Shown here in pieces: positions 42,715-52,193 of a DNA stretch of 64,000 nt. Where the stretch lies: positions 1 to 64,000 of the forward strand of contig JAAEZZ010000002.1 in NCBI GenBank assembly GCA_018222605.1, written 5' to 3'. This stretch comes from Alphaproteobacteria bacterium (GTDB taxonomy: Bacteria > Pseudomonadota > Alphaproteobacteria > Caulobacterales > Hyphomonadaceae). Both the position numbers and the translations under genes were made by a program. The first letter of the stretch is position 1. Every line of letters starts with the position of its first letter. Below the pieces are notes generated by a model that worked only from the letters and a program-made list of their open reading frames with translations, did no database searches and was not told where the DNA came from.

Positions 42715-43764
42715 TTGTCCAAGGTCGCATTTATCACCGGCGTCACCGGTCAGGATGGCGCATATCTGTCGCGCCTGCTTCTCAGCAAGGGATATGAAGT
42801 CCACGGCGTAAAGCGCCGGTCATCTTCATTCAATACGGGACGCGTCGATGATATCTATGCCGACCCACATTTCGAATCGACCAATTTCTATCTGCACTAT
42901 GGTGACCTGACAGATTCGACGAATCTGATTCGCCTTCTGCAAGAAACCAATCCTGACGAAATTTACAATCTTGGCGCACAAAGCCACGTGCAGGTTTCCT
43001 TCGAAACTCCGGAATACACAGCCAATTCTGACGCGATCGGCGTGCTGCGCCTGCTGGAGGGCATCCGGATCCTGAAAATGGAAGAGAAGACGCGCTTCTA
43101 TCAGGCATCCACTTCCGAACTTTACGGCCTGGTTCAGGAAGTGCCGCAACGGGAAACCACCCCCTTCTATCCGCGCTCCCCATATGGCGCTGCAAAGCTT
43201 TATGGCTACTGGATCACGGTGAATTATCGCGAAGCATATGGCATGCACGCCTCCAACGGCATCCTGTTCAACCATGAAAGCCCTTTGCGGGGTGAAACCT
43301 TCGTGACCCGCAAGATTACCCGCGCTGTCGCAGCCATCCATGCGGGCCAGCAGGACAAGCTCTATCTCGGCAACCTTGATGCCGAACGCGATTGGGGCCA
43401 TGCGCGCGACTATGTTGAAGGCATGTGGATGATGCTGCAGCAGGATACGCCGGACGACTATGTCCTTGGCACCGGTGAAAAACATTCCGTACGGGAATTC
43501 GTTGAACTCGCTTTCAAGGAAATTGGCGTCGAGATTGCCTGGAAAGGCAAGGGCGTCGAGGAAGTTGGTTATGACACCAAGACCGGCGTTGAGCGCGTTC
43601 TGATTGATCCGAAATACTTCCGCCCGACCGAAGTGGACCTACTGATCTCAGACCCAACCAAGGCAAGGGAAAAGCTGGGCTGGACCTACACGACACCATT
43701 CATGGATCTCGTCCGTGAAATGGTAGCCGAAGACGTCGCGGCCGCAGAAAAAGGCGAGCTCTGA
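42715..43764 (+). CDS. gmd: GDP-mannose 4,6-dehydratase
   Basis: A 349-residue Gmd converting GDP-mannose to GDP-4-keto-6-deoxymannose. The glycine-rich motif is [15 protein letters not shown] near residue 9. [33 protein letters not shown] (YxxxK) and [18 protein letters not shown] are diagnostic. The start is TTG with AGGAGA seven bases upstream. It is followed after two bases by fcl, forming a GDP-L-fucose operon. Confidence 0.97.
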   Translation: MSKVAFITGVTGQDGAYLSRLLLSKGYEVHGVKRRSSSFNTGRVDDIYADPHFESTNFYLHYGDLTDSTNLIRLLQETNPDEIYNLGAQSHVQVSFETPEYTANSDAIGVLRLLEGIRILKMEEKTRFYQASTSELYGLVQEVPQRETTPFYPRSPYGAAKLYGYWITVNYREAYGMHASNGILFNHESPLRGETFVTRKITRAVAAIHAGQQDKLYLGNLDAERDWGHARDYVEGMWMMLQQDTPDDYVLGTGEKHSVREFVELAFKEIGVEIAWKGKGVEEVGYDTKTGVERVLIDPKYFRPTEVDLLISDPTKAREKLGWTYTTPFMDLVREMVAEDVAAAEKGEL

Positions 43765-43766
43765 GC

Positions 43767-44717
43767 ATGGCAGAGCAGCGCTATTCCCTTGAAGGCAAGC
43801 GTGTCTGGGTAGCGGGCCATCGCGGAATGGTCGGAGCGGCCATTGTGGACCGACTCGCCAGTGAAAATTGCGCGGAGATCCTGACCGCAGGCCGCTCCGA
43901 ACTTGACCTGACACGCCAGGCAGACGTCGAAGACTGGGTCAAGGCAAACAAGCCTGACGCCGTTTTCGTGGCTGCCGCGAAGGTGGGAGGCATTCTGGCA
44001 AATGACACCTACCCCTATGATTTTCTTTATCAAAACGTGATGATCGAGGCGAACATCATCAATGCCGCCTTTCATCAGGGTGTGGAAAAGCTACTCTTCC
44101 TCGGTTCCTCCTGCATCTACCCGCGTATGGCGCCGCAACCGATTCATGAAAACAGCCTCCTGACCGGCCCGCTTGAGCCGACCAATGAATGGTATGCGGT
44201 CGCCAAAATCGCAGGCATAAAGCTGTGTCAGGCGCTCTATCGTCAGCATGGGGCGGACTTCATCTCTGCCATGCCGACCAATCTCTATGGCCCCAACGAT
44301 AATTATGACCTGCAGAACAGCCACGTTCTTCCCGCTCTGATTCGCAAGGCGCACGAGGCGAAAGCCCGAGGTGAAGACTCTATCGAAATCTGGGGCACCG
44401 GCGAAGTCTGGCGTGAATTCATGCATGTGCGCGACTGCGCAGACGGGCTCGTATTCCTGATGAAAAATTATTCGGGATACGATTTCGTGAATGTAGGCGC
44501 AGGCTCAGACGTCACAATCAAACAGCTCGCCGAAACGGTCTGTGACGTTGCCGGACTGACTGGACCGTTACGGCATGACCTCACCAAACCTGACGGCACT
44601 CCGAAAAAACTCATGGCGAGTGACCGGATAAATGCCATGGGCTGGAGACCTTCCATCTCTCTCCGCGAAGGCGTGGAAGAGGTGTACAAGAACTTTCCCC
44701 AGGAAGCCCGCGCATGA
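43767..44717 (+). CDS. fcl: GDP-L-fucose synthase
   Basis: A 316-residue epimerase-reductase completing GDP-L-fucose synthesis from the Gmd product. It shows GHRGMVGAAIVDRL near residue 13, the catalytic FLGSSCIYPRMAPQPI segment, YAVAKIAGIKLCQ (YxxxK) and MPTNLYGPNDNYD. It is cotranscribed with gmd. Its 3' end faces the convergent SDR gene. Fucose is thus a likely component of the exported glycan. Confidence 0.97.
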   Translation: MAEQRYSLEGKRVWVAGHRGMVGAAIVDRLASENCAEILTAGRSELDLTRQADVEDWVKANKPDAVFVAAAKVGGILANDTYPYDFLYQNVMIEANIINAAFHQGVEKLLFLGSSCIYPRMAPQPIHENSLLTGPLEPTNEWYAVAKIAGIKLCQALYRQHGADFISAMPTNLYGPNDNYDLQNSHVLPALIRKAHEAKARGEDSIEIWGTGEVWREFMHVRDCADGLVFLMKNYSGYDFVNVGAGSDVTIKQLAETVCDVAGLTGPLRHDLTKPDGTPKKLMASDRINAMGWRPSISLREGVEEVYKNFPQEARA

Positions 44718-44749
44718 TGGAAAAGTAGCAGCGCGAACGCTCAAGACAT

Positions 44750-45493
44750 TCAAACAGGATCGTGCAGGCGGGAGAGGACTCCGCCATCTGCGTAAACGGT
44801 CGTACCGGAGAGGAACGCCGACTCCGAAGATGCAAGGTACACGGCCAGTTTGGCGATCTCTTCTGGTAATGCAATCCGGCCGACAGGGTGACACGCTTCG
44901 AGCTCTTCGAACGCTTCTGATTTGCCTTCAAATCCAGCCATAAGCATCTCGGTAGCTGTAGCGGCTGGAGCGAGCGTAATGGCACGAACGTTGGGGCCCA
45001 GGTCTACTGCCAAAGCACGGGTTGCGCCGTGGAGCGCGGCCTTGGATGTTGCATAGGCGGCAAACTCCGGCTTAGTCGATTGTGCGTGCACGGATCCAAT
45101 GTTCAAGATCACACCGGAATTTTTCTCAAGCTCAGGCAAAAAAGCACGGGCAAGCAGGAGTGGCGCAGCGACATTCACCGTCAGGCTGTCCAAAATCTGT
45201 GATGGAGACAGGCTGTCCAGTCGCCCTATATGCTGAACAGCGGCATTGTTAACCAGCGCGGCAAGCGGATGGGCCCCGCATGCCTGGCGGACCTCTTCGG
45301 CAAATCGCTCCATGGCAGCTGGGTCATTTGCCAGCTCGCCGAGGTCAACCGACACATATGCCATGCCGTCAGAATCAGCTGGCGCAGAGGCTTTATCGGT
45401 TCCGATCACGTGCCAGCCGGTCTGAGCAAAGCCCGACATGAGCGCCTGCCCGATACCGCCATTGCATCCGGTGATCAGAACCGCGCCGCGCAT
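44750..45493 (-). CDS. SDR-family oxidoreductase
   Basis: A 247-residue classical short-chain dehydrogenase. The cofactor motif is TGCNGGIGQAL near residue 8. NNAAVQ and the catalytic YATSK (YxxxK) preceded by a conserved Ser in INIGSVHAQ are present. It ends in LSGTTVYADGG, as usual for the family. It is the last gene of a four-gene minus-strand unit and starts one base after the upstream dehydrogenase ends. It likely reduces or oxidises a sugar-acid intermediate, but the substrate is not known. Confidence 0.85.
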   Translation of the reverse strand: MRGAVLITGCNGGIGQALMSGFAQTGWHVIGTDKASAPADSDGMAYVSVDLGELANDPAAMERFAEEVRQACGAHPLAALVNNAAVQHIGRLDSLSPSQILDSLTVNVAAPLLLARAFLPELEKNSGVILNIGSVHAQSTKPEFAAYATSKAALHGATRALAVDLGPNVRAITLAPAATATEMLMAGFEGKSEAFEELEACHPVGRIALPEEIAKLAVYLASSESAFLSGTTVYADGGVLSRLHDPV

Positions 45494-45494
45494 G

Positions 45495-46439
45495 TCAGCC
45501 TTTGCCTTTCAGGAAGGCTGCAATCTTGTCGATGGCGATGTGGCTAACCCGACGCACTGCATCGGCCGAGTTCGACCCATTATGCGACCCAAATATGCAG
45601 CGATCAAACCCACGCAAGGGTGAGTCTTGAGGCAAAGGCTCGACTTCAAAAACATCCAGCGCAGCAGAATGCACAAGGCCACTCTCCAGCGCTTTGATCA
45701 GCACGTTTTCCTGAATGACTGGTCCACGTGCGACGTTTACCACCCTGACCCCCTGCTTCAGCTTCGGCAGCAAGTCTGCATTGAACATCCCCTGCGTCTC
45801 AGGTGTCAATGGACAGGTGAATACCAGGAAGTCAGCTTCGCTGAGCCGTTCCGGCCACGTTGCAAACTCAACTGGAATGCCCTCTGCAGGTTTGCCATAC
45901 GGATCATAAGCTACAACATTTGCCCCACAGGCGACCAGGCGCTTCGCGGTCTGACGGCCAATGTCGCCAAAACCAACCAGCGCGACCGTTCGCCCGGCAA
46001 TGGAAATACCGCTCGGCTTGGGCCATCCGTTCTCAGAGCGGATCTCCCGATCGATTCGATACGTCTCGCGCGCAAGACCCAGCACATAGGTCAGCGCAAC
46101 ATCGGCCACTTCGCCGCCAAAGACGCCGGGGGTATTCTCGACCGGCAGCCCATGGTCTCGGAACGCATCGAAATCGACATTGTCGACTCCGACGCCCCAT
46201 TTGACAGCGGCCTTCAGCTTGCCTGCCGCCCCGGCCTCAACCACCGTGCGGTTTGCGGGATCATCCCCGATGATCCAGCCATCATATTGCGGCACAAGCT
46301 CAACCAGTTCTTCGACACTAAGAACTTGCGTCACCTTCGCGGGCGTAAAATCCAGACCATGCGCCTCAAACGCATCGCCGAATTCATCAATTAGGCCGAG
46401 CATGGGCGGACAGGTGACCAATATGTTCATTCTACTCAT
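45495..46439 (-). CDS. D-2-hydroxyacid dehydrogenase (PGDH-like)
   Basis: A 314-residue NAD-dependent D-2-hydroxyacid dehydrogenase. The Rossmann motif is VALVGFGDIGRQTAKRL at about 149-165. Catalytic Arg in VNVARGPVI, Glu in DVFEVEPLP and His in GSHNGSNS are all present. It lacks the regulatory domains of serine-pathway SerA. Packed between a cytidylyltransferase (three-base gap) and an SDR (one-base gap), it probably belongs to a sugar-acid pathway rather than serine synthesis. Confidence 0.85.
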   Translation of the reverse strand: MSRMNILVTCPPMLGLIDEFGDAFEAHGLDFTPAKVTQVLSVEELVELVPQYDGWIIGDDPANRTVVEAGAAGKLKAAVKWGVGVDNVDFDAFRDHGLPVENTPGVFGGEVADVALTYVLGLARETYRIDREIRSENGWPKPSGISIAGRTVALVGFGDIGRQTAKRLVACGANVVAYDPYGKPAEGIPVEFATWPERLSEADFLVFTCPLTPETQGMFNADLLPKLKQGVRVVNVARGPVIQENVLIKALESGLVHSAALDVFEVEPLPQDSPLRGFDRCIFGSHNGSNSADAVRRVSHIAIDKIAAFLKGKG

Positions 46440-46442
46440 GGA

Positions 46443-47162
46443 TCAGGACTCCGGAAGGATTTCGCCGGCGGCAACGCGCATCAGCAGGGATTCGGCCATG
46501 AACCAGTCAGCCGGTTCATCAATATCAACTGATTCAAGTGCTGGCGTTTCGAACAGGATCGGCTTTTCTCCGATCCGCGCATGCGTCCGTGCGAAGCTGT
46601 CAGCAGTGAACAGATAGCAGACGGAGTTTTCTTCCAGATAGGGCGGAAGGTCTTGCGTACGTAACAAATTGGCCGGATCGTGATTGATGGCTGTTCCATC
46701 CGGACGGTAGAAGCGTGTCTGGTGGCGCGTCACAGAGAAGAGCGAGTCCGCCTCGCCTGCTTCCAGCCCCTTGTGATAAGCCTCTGCCATGCGGGCTATT
46801 GTCTTCGCACTCAGCAACGGGTTCGTTGTGTGCGTCATCAGGTAATGGTCGGACGGGACGTTCGCGATGTCGTCTCCGAGCACGAGGTTCATCGACACGA
46901 AATCCCCGCAAATTTCCGGCTTGCGGTCACGGATCACGACACGGCCACCTGCATCGCCATCATTCAATCCGTTTTCTGATAGAATTTCCCGCGCATCCGT
47001 ATTGATTACCACCTGATCAATAATCGACGTTTCCAGCAACGTATCCAGCACCCAACGGAATAAAGGCTTGCCCGCAATCATGCGGAAATTCTTGGATGTA
47101 ACGCGTACACTGTTTGCCTTCATCGGCAACAATGCCGTGACACGGCCTAAGGGACCACTCAT
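46443..47162 (-). CDS. CMP-sugar (acylneuraminate-type) cytidylyltransferase
   Basis: A 239-residue CTP_transf_3 family protein. The N-terminal nucleotide loop reads LLPMKANSVRVTSKNFRMIAGKPLFRW, a variant of the NeuA-type PAR/K-x-x-S-x-R-x-x-x-KN motif. THTTNPLLSAKTI and the C-terminal ALESVDIDEPADWFMAE segment support the family. Enzymes of this group activate sialic-type or other ulosonic acids with CTP. No neuB or neuC homologue is visible, so the acid is unknown. Confidence 0.83.
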   Translation of the reverse strand: MSGPLGRVTALLPMKANSVRVTSKNFRMIAGKPLFRWVLDTLLETSIIDQVVINTDAREILSENGLNDGDAGGRVVIRDRKPEICGDFVSMNLVLGDDIANVPSDHYLMTHTTNPLLSAKTIARMAEAYHKGLEAGEADSLFSVTRHQTRFYRPDGTAINHDPANLLRTQDLPPYLEENSVCYLFTADSFARTHARIGEKPILFETPALESVDIDEPADWFMAESLLMRVAAGEILPES

Positions 47163-47191
47163 GGCTGACCCGCCTTATATTCGATCTATGA

Positions 47192-48163
47192 CTATTTTGC
47201 TGGTCTGGCGACTTCGGGTGCCGCAGACCGTCTCTCACTCACTTCATCCGTGTGCCGCTTTTTGGGACGCGGATAATAGTAACTCTCCTTTTGCGCACGG
47301 GAGAGAACACGGTGCTCATTGTGCCCACGATATGTCCCCCAATACTGCATCATGCGGAAATTGAAAATTCCAGGCAGTTCCTGAAACATGCGTCGTTCCT
47401 TCAGGGCGACCGAAAGATCGTGGAGGACGCCCACCGAAAAGAACCGTACGAAATCCAGAAAGTGAAAATGCACTTCCGGCATGATCTCTCTCAAGGTCAG
47501 AGCCTCACGGTAATAGCGCCGACGTACCTGGCGATAAGTTTCCTCATGGATATGATACACGGAAGCCCCGGATGCATAAGCAACCTTGCCCCCGGCCGCG
47601 ACAAGCGCCTTTGACAGAACCAGGTCTTCCAGTCCAGTCACATCCTCATCGAAGCGGATATCAGCCCAGACAGACCGACGTAGCGCAGCGTTCGCGTTGT
47701 TGACAAAGCCCCCCTGCTCTTCCGGTGTCACCTCATGGTCAGGGAAGTATTGGGCAAAAACCTGATGCTCTGAAAACTTGGTAACCTGATGTCCTACCTG
47801 GCGGCCACAGACATAATCTGCTTCGCCCTCAAAAATCGGATCGACGAGCCTGGCCAGCCAGTTTCCGTCGACCGGAATGCAGTGAGCGGAGATGAACACC
47901 AGAACATCCCCAATAGCCGCATCGCAGCCATAGTTCAGAGAGCGCCCGAAAGTGAAATCGCTTTTATTGATGTGAACAATCCGGCAGCCCTTGGCTGCTG
48001 CAATCTCGACGGTACGATCCGTTGAGCCGGAATCAACAAGGATAATCTCTACTTTGGCATCAACGTTCTGATTCTGGCAACCCTCGATAGCTTCAGAGAT
48101 CCACTTTTCCTCATTTAGCGAGCGAATGATGATACTGATGCTACGCGCATGATGACTGGTCAT
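47192..48163 (-). CDS. Glycosyltransferase family 2
   Basis: A 323-residue GT2 enzyme. It opens with SISIIIRSLNEEKWI and includes LVDSGSTDRTVEIA. The metal-site region is FISAHCIPVDGNWL, in place of a strict DxD, and the GLEDLVLSKAL acceptor motif follows. The start at 48163 puts the fold at the N-terminus; a 24-codon extension is unlikely. It is first in the unit with the cytidylyltransferase, hydroxyacid dehydrogenase and SDR, and could transfer the sugar they make. Confidence 0.87.
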   Translation of the reverse strand: MTSHHARSISIIIRSLNEEKWISEAIEGCQNQNVDAKVEIILVDSGSTDRTVEIAAAKGCRIVHINKSDFTFGRSLNYGCDAAIGDVLVFISAHCIPVDGNWLARLVDPIFEGEADYVCGRQVGHQVTKFSEHQVFAQYFPDHEVTPEEQGGFVNNANAALRRSVWADIRFDEDVTGLEDLVLSKALVAAGGKVAYASGASVYHIHEETYRQVRRRYYREALTLREIMPEVHFHFLDFVRFFSVGVLHDLSVALKERRMFQELPGIFNFRMMQYWGTYRGHNEHRVLSRAQKESYYYPRPKKRHTDEVSERRSAAPEVARPAK

Positions 48164-48322
48164 TACGATACTACCCCTTGCTACATCTAGCAGGTTGCAG
48201 ATGTCAGCGATACACGGCACACCTTCGCGCATCAATAGAATTCACCAGTTTATTTACCCTGAAACGGGTTGCCAATGCAGGCTGGACACCTCTGGCCCCA
48301 CCAGTCAACAAAGAGCCTTCCT

Positions 48323-49381
48323 ATGGCGTCTCGATACGTATTTTCAGTTCCCATAGGCCCTGGGAAACAGCCCAGACTGCACCAGACCCTTGCCTCGCTG
48401 GCAGCCCAGCCAGAGCCTGTCAGGATTGCGATTTGCCATGCAGGGCCGGAAGCTGAAATCGCCGAAACCCTCGTCCCTTATCGGCATATCATCGCCTATG
48501 AACGACACGGCCACGACACTGGCCAGTCTGCCGCCATCAATGAGGGCTGGAACGCCCTGGAGGGGGATGTCTATGGCTGGCTGAATGCCGATGATGCACT
48601 GGCCCCCGGGGCGCTCGGCGCAGTCAGCGAACTCTTCAGCCAGAATCCCGAGGCAGACATTGTCTGCGGCCAAAGCATAATCCTGAACGAGCACGCCCAT
48701 TTCACAGGCCTGCACCCCGCGGTTCGCGCGCCGGATCAGGACCTTTTCCGCAGCAATACGATCTCCCAGCCCTCCTGCTTCGTGAAGCGCGACGCCCTGT
48801 TTGCCGAGGGCCTTGTCCGGGAAGACCTGCACTATGTGATGGATTGGGATCTCTGGGTGCGGCTGATGTCTTCCAACCGCAAATTTGCCTACACGCCGCA
48901 GATTCTGTCCTCGACACTTTGGGACGCTGACACCAAGACAGCAAAGTTCAACACAGCCAGAATCAAGGAGATTCGCCAAGTCGTTTCCCGCCTGAACTCC
49001 CCTGTGACAACGGCCAAGACGCTGATCGGGCACTCCCTGAACAAGATAGAAGAGTACAGCGCCCTTTCTTCGACCTTCAAACGTGTGAGAGGGCTGGTCG
49101 AGAGTGGAAGTGTGCGCAAGTCGACCTATTGGGGCAAAGAAGCGCAAGAATCAGTCTGGACGCTGGATTTTTTCCATTATGAAGCGCTGGCCAAAGGCAT
49201 TCGCTTTCATTTTCTGTCGCCAGCAATGCGCAAGATTGGCATTGAGGCCTCTGCACCGACAGAATCCAGCGAAAAAATCGTTGAGGTTTCAGCAAACCTT
49301 CCCCCTGCCTGCATTCACAAGATTACGCTTTGCCGGCAGGATGGCAGCGCGCCGGACCTGGATTATGTTGAGCTTATCTGA
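48323..49381 (+). CDS. Glycosyltransferase family 2
   Basis: A 352-residue GT2-like protein. The fold starts with YVFSVPIGPGKQPRLHQTL, and the metal-site region is YGWLNADDALAPGAL at about 92-106. The acceptor-side motif is YVMDWDLWVRLMS near 182. The C-terminal third is unlike common GT2 proteins and may recognise the acceptor. AAAGAG precedes ATG 48323; an upstream in-frame ATG would add 18 residues. It diverges from the minus-strand GT2 unit. Confidence 0.83.
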   Translation: MASRYVFSVPIGPGKQPRLHQTLASLAAQPEPVRIAICHAGPEAEIAETLVPYRHIIAYERHGHDTGQSAAINEGWNALEGDVYGWLNADDALAPGALGAVSELFSQNPEADIVCGQSIILNEHAHFTGLHPAVRAPDQDLFRSNTISQPSCFVKRDALFAEGLVREDLHYVMDWDLWVRLMSSNRKFAYTPQILSSTLWDADTKTAKFNTARIKEIRQVVSRLNSPVTTAKTLIGHSLNKIEEYSALSSTFKRVRGLVESGSVRKSTYWGKEAQESVWTLDFFHYEALAKGIRFHFLSPAMRKIGIEASAPTESSEKIVEVSANLPPACIHKITLCRQDGSAPDLDYVELI

Positions 49382-49490
49382 GCCGCCCGCCGGTCATGGA
49401 AACAGATTGTAGCCACCCGTGACTTGCTGTGCAGGCACGTCCGGCTTATCCGCTGAACCGACGATAGTTTCTGACATTCGGAGCACCTAA

Positions 49491-50651
49491 ATGTCCCTTC
49501 CCTTCATCGATCTACAGGCCCAACGCAAACGTATTGAGGGGGAAATCAACGCGGCAATCCAAAGCGTCGTGGAGAGCGGTAGATACGTACTCGGCCCTGA
49601 AGTGACAGAACTTGAAAAGCAACTGGCAGAATGGTGCGGCGCTTCACACTCCGTCAGCTGCGCGAATGGCACCGATGCGCTCGCCCTTGCCCTGATGGCG
49701 TGGGAGCTGAAGCCCGGCGATGCAGTCTTCTGCCCCTCCTTCACCTTTGTGGCGACAGCGCAAGTCGTGCCATGGCTCGGCGCGGCGCCGGTCTTTGTCG
49801 ACATCCTGCCCGAGACCTACAACATGGATCCGGCCCATCTGCGCAAGCAGATCGAAGCGGTGAAGGCCGAAGGCAAGCTGATCCCGAAAGTTGTGATTGC
49901 CGTGGACCTCTTCGGCCAGCCGGCCAACTATCCAGAGATCAAGGCGATCTGTGACGAGTTCGGCCTGAAGCTGATTGCCGACACGGCGCAGGGCTATGGC
50001 TGCACGCTGAATGGCAAACACCCGTCCGACTGGGCCGATGTGGCCACGACCAGCTTCTTCCCGGCCAAGCCGCTTGGCTGCTATGGTGATGGCGGCGCAA
50101 TCATCACCAATGATGCGGCCCTGGCAGAGCGCATCGAGTCGCTGCGTGTCTATGGCAAGGTGACCCCCACTGATGCCGCAGAACGCAACTTCCATCATGA
50201 CCCGAAATACCTGTCATTGCGCGTCGGCATGAACTCCCGCCTCGACACGATCCAGGCTGCTGTCCTGCTGGAGAAACTGAAAATCTTCGCCGATGAGATC
50301 GACAAGCGGCAGCTGGTGGCAGACCGCTATGCTGAAGGCCTCACGGGCCACGTAAAGCGCGTGCCAACCGTTATAGAAGGCGGCAGGAGCGTCTGGGCAC
50401 AATATGTCATCGAACATGAGAACCGCGACGGCCTGCAGGCGCACCTCTCAAGCCAGGGCGTCCCGACGGCCGTCTACTATCCCGTGCCGATCCACGAGCA
50501 GGATTTCTGCGCTGCCTACAAGCCGCCCGCAGGCACCCTGCCGGTGACGGAAACGGCCAGCAAGCACGTCATCGCCCTGCCCATGCACCCCTATCTGGAA
50601 GAAGCAGATCAGGCGACAATCATCGATGCAGTCCGGTCCTTCAACGGGTAG
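49491..50651 (+). CDS. DegT/DnrJ/EryC1-family sugar aminotransferase
   Basis: A 386-residue PLP-dependent aminotransferase that should convert a nucleotide-linked keto-sugar to an amino sugar. It starts PFIDLQAQRKRIEGEI and has the GTDALALAL cofactor-phosphate region. The Schiff-base lysine lies in TSFFPAKPLGCYGDGGA at about 185-201. The family-typical MNSRLDTIQAAVLLEKL follows. It resembles WbpE/WlbC-type enzymes making diacetamido sugars, but the substrate cannot be fixed. GGAG precedes the ATG. Confidence 0.92.
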   Translation: MSLPFIDLQAQRKRIEGEINAAIQSVVESGRYVLGPEVTELEKQLAEWCGASHSVSCANGTDALALALMAWELKPGDAVFCPSFTFVATAQVVPWLGAAPVFVDILPETYNMDPAHLRKQIEAVKAEGKLIPKVVIAVDLFGQPANYPEIKAICDEFGLKLIADTAQGYGCTLNGKHPSDWADVATTSFFPAKPLGCYGDGGAIITNDAALAERIESLRVYGKVTPTDAAERNFHHDPKYLSLRVGMNSRLDTIQAAVLLEKLKIFADEIDKRQLVADRYAEGLTGHVKRVPTVIEGGRSVWAQYVIEHENRDGLQAHLSSQGVPTAVYYPVPIHEQDFCAAYKPPAGTLPVTETASKHVIALPMHPYLEEADQATIIDAVRSFNG

Positions 50652-50672
50652 TCTCCGGAAAGCTTGTTCCGC

Positions 50673-51539
50673 CTACTCAGCCATAATAGACATGACTTTC
50701 TGATAAAAAGACATGTTCAGTGAACGACACTCATCAAGAGCGTGGGGATAAGCTGATATACTATCCGCATTCGCAAGGGCATTCTTGTGATCTGCCGCTT
50801 TCACAAAGGCTGGGGTCCATTTGAAGTGAGCAAACTTGCCACCACCTTCGAGGCAAATGACTTTTCGGCCTAGCAGGGTTGCCCAATACAGCCCGTGATA
50901 TGAGTTTGTAATTACGACCTTCCCGGATGCGAGAAAATCCAACGTCTCTGTGAAGTCGCCGTAATTGTTCATAGTTGGATAAGCTGCAAACAGGTCCGGC
51001 GGATCAATAGGTTTGTTATGATGCAGATAGCAAACCACTTCATGAACGGGAGGCGGGCGTGAAATGTCGAATGCCCTGTTCATGGCACTCGCGCAGGGGC
51101 AGAAGACAACTTTTTTGCCCTCAATAGAAGGCCCCTCAAAGTCGCGAGAGCCGATCAAGGCGCACCTCTCCATAAAACCTTCCGGCACCGCGCGCGTAGC
51201 CGGTGTGTCGATGCCTACGCCCCATAGAAACAAATTTTTCCTAGGACGGAGACGTTCATAATACATCGGCATCCGCACATAATTTTTCCAAAAGACTCCC
51301 CCACCTACAATTATATTGTCGAAGCGATCTTCACCTGAATTTATCGTGGTCCAGAAATCTGCGGCGACACTTTCCCCTCGTAGGGTGAAATACTCAAATG
51401 GCGTCGAATACAAATCTCCAACATTGGATGTATTACGCGCATTCAGGAAAAGGTTCGTACACGCCGCAGGTAGATCAAGCTTGTAATTACTCGGCTTGAA
51501 CGGAATATATTCGGCCTCACTCACACTTTGGTCTGACAT
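50673..51539 (-). CDS. Polysaccharide pyruvyltransferase-like protein
   Basis: A 288-residue protein with features of the polysaccharide pyruvyl transferase family (PF04230). These are NTSNVGDLYSTP near the N-terminus, NIIVGGGVFW, and the C-terminal VVITNSYHGLYWATLLGRKVICL. Such enzymes add ketal-linked pyruvate from PEP to glycans, though some relatives are glycosyltransferases. Start 51539 has AGGAAA upstream. It is last in a minus-strand unit with a methyltransferase and a polysialyltransferase-like gene. Confidence 0.82.
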   Translation of the reverse strand: MSDQSVSEAEYIPFKPSNYKLDLPAACTNLFLNARNTSNVGDLYSTPFEYFTLRGESVAADFWTTINSGEDRFDNIIVGGGVFWKNYVRMPMYYERLRPRKNLFLWGVGIDTPATRAVPEGFMERCALIGSRDFEGPSIEGKKVVFCPCASAMNRAFDISRPPPVHEVVCYLHHNKPIDPPDLFAAYPTMNNYGDFTETLDFLASGKVVITNSYHGLYWATLLGRKVICLEGGGKFAHFKWTPAFVKAADHKNALANADSISAYPHALDECRSLNMSFYQKVMSIMAE

Positions 51540-51638
51540 TACATGTTTCCTATTCACGCCCAGTATTCGCTGCCAAAAACTTGAAGCCGTCCTGACCAAA
51601 GGATTATCCGAAGCAAGGTCTGATCTACGAATACAGTC

Positions 51639-52193
51639 TTAGCTCTGACGTCCTGACAGGACGCATTCATATTTGCACACAGCAAGGCTTTCCTTGCCTG
51701 CAGGCCGCTTGATTTCGCCCCAAACGCGCTCTTCATGGATGATAAATCCCATAGACCGCAACTTCCGCTGCCACCAATCTGGCGTTTCGACAATAATATG
51801 CGCATTGCGCCCGTCCGGCATGTAATGATGTGCCTTGTGACACGCGATCAAATGGTAATGCACTTTGCGCGTACGCTGATGAAGATCGTAGAGCGTATAC
51901 TCCAGTTGATCAGGTTCAACGTGCTCCAGAACATCCTTGGAAAAGGTCATATCAACCTCATCAGGCAAGAACGTGCTCGGATTACTGGGCTCATAGCTAA
52001 TGACATCCAGCCCCTCGAACCGATCTCTCAGGGACTGACTTACCAGCCCCTTCCCTGCTCCAAAATCGAGCAAGGATCTTACATCATATTTTGCAATGGT
52101 CTCAGCCGCCAGGGTGGGAATACCTGTAGATGCCCCCCAGTTCGGATTCTTGTGCATCTCGGCAAGCGTCTGCTTGTAAGTATCGGATGTCAT
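51639..52193 (-). CDS. Small class I methyltransferase
   Basis: A 184-residue SAM-dependent methyltransferase-fold protein. Motif I is LLDFGAGKGLVSQSL at about 41-55, and FSKDVLEHVEP at about 84-94 is the post-II region. HLIACHKAHHYMPDGRNAHI is unusual and His-rich. The substrate is unknown. The upstream gene stop and this ATG share a base (TAATG), indicating translational coupling with the polysialyltransferase-like gene. Confidence 0.8.
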   Translation of the reverse strand: MTSDTYKQTLAEMHKNPNWGASTGIPTLAAETIAKYDVRSLLDFGAGKGLVSQSLRDRFEGLDVISYEPSNPSTFLPDEVDMTFSKDVLEHVEPDQLEYTLYDLHQRTRKVHYHLIACHKAHHYMPDGRNAHIIVETPDWWQRKLRSMGFIIHEERVWGEIKRPAGKESLAVCKYECVLSGRQS

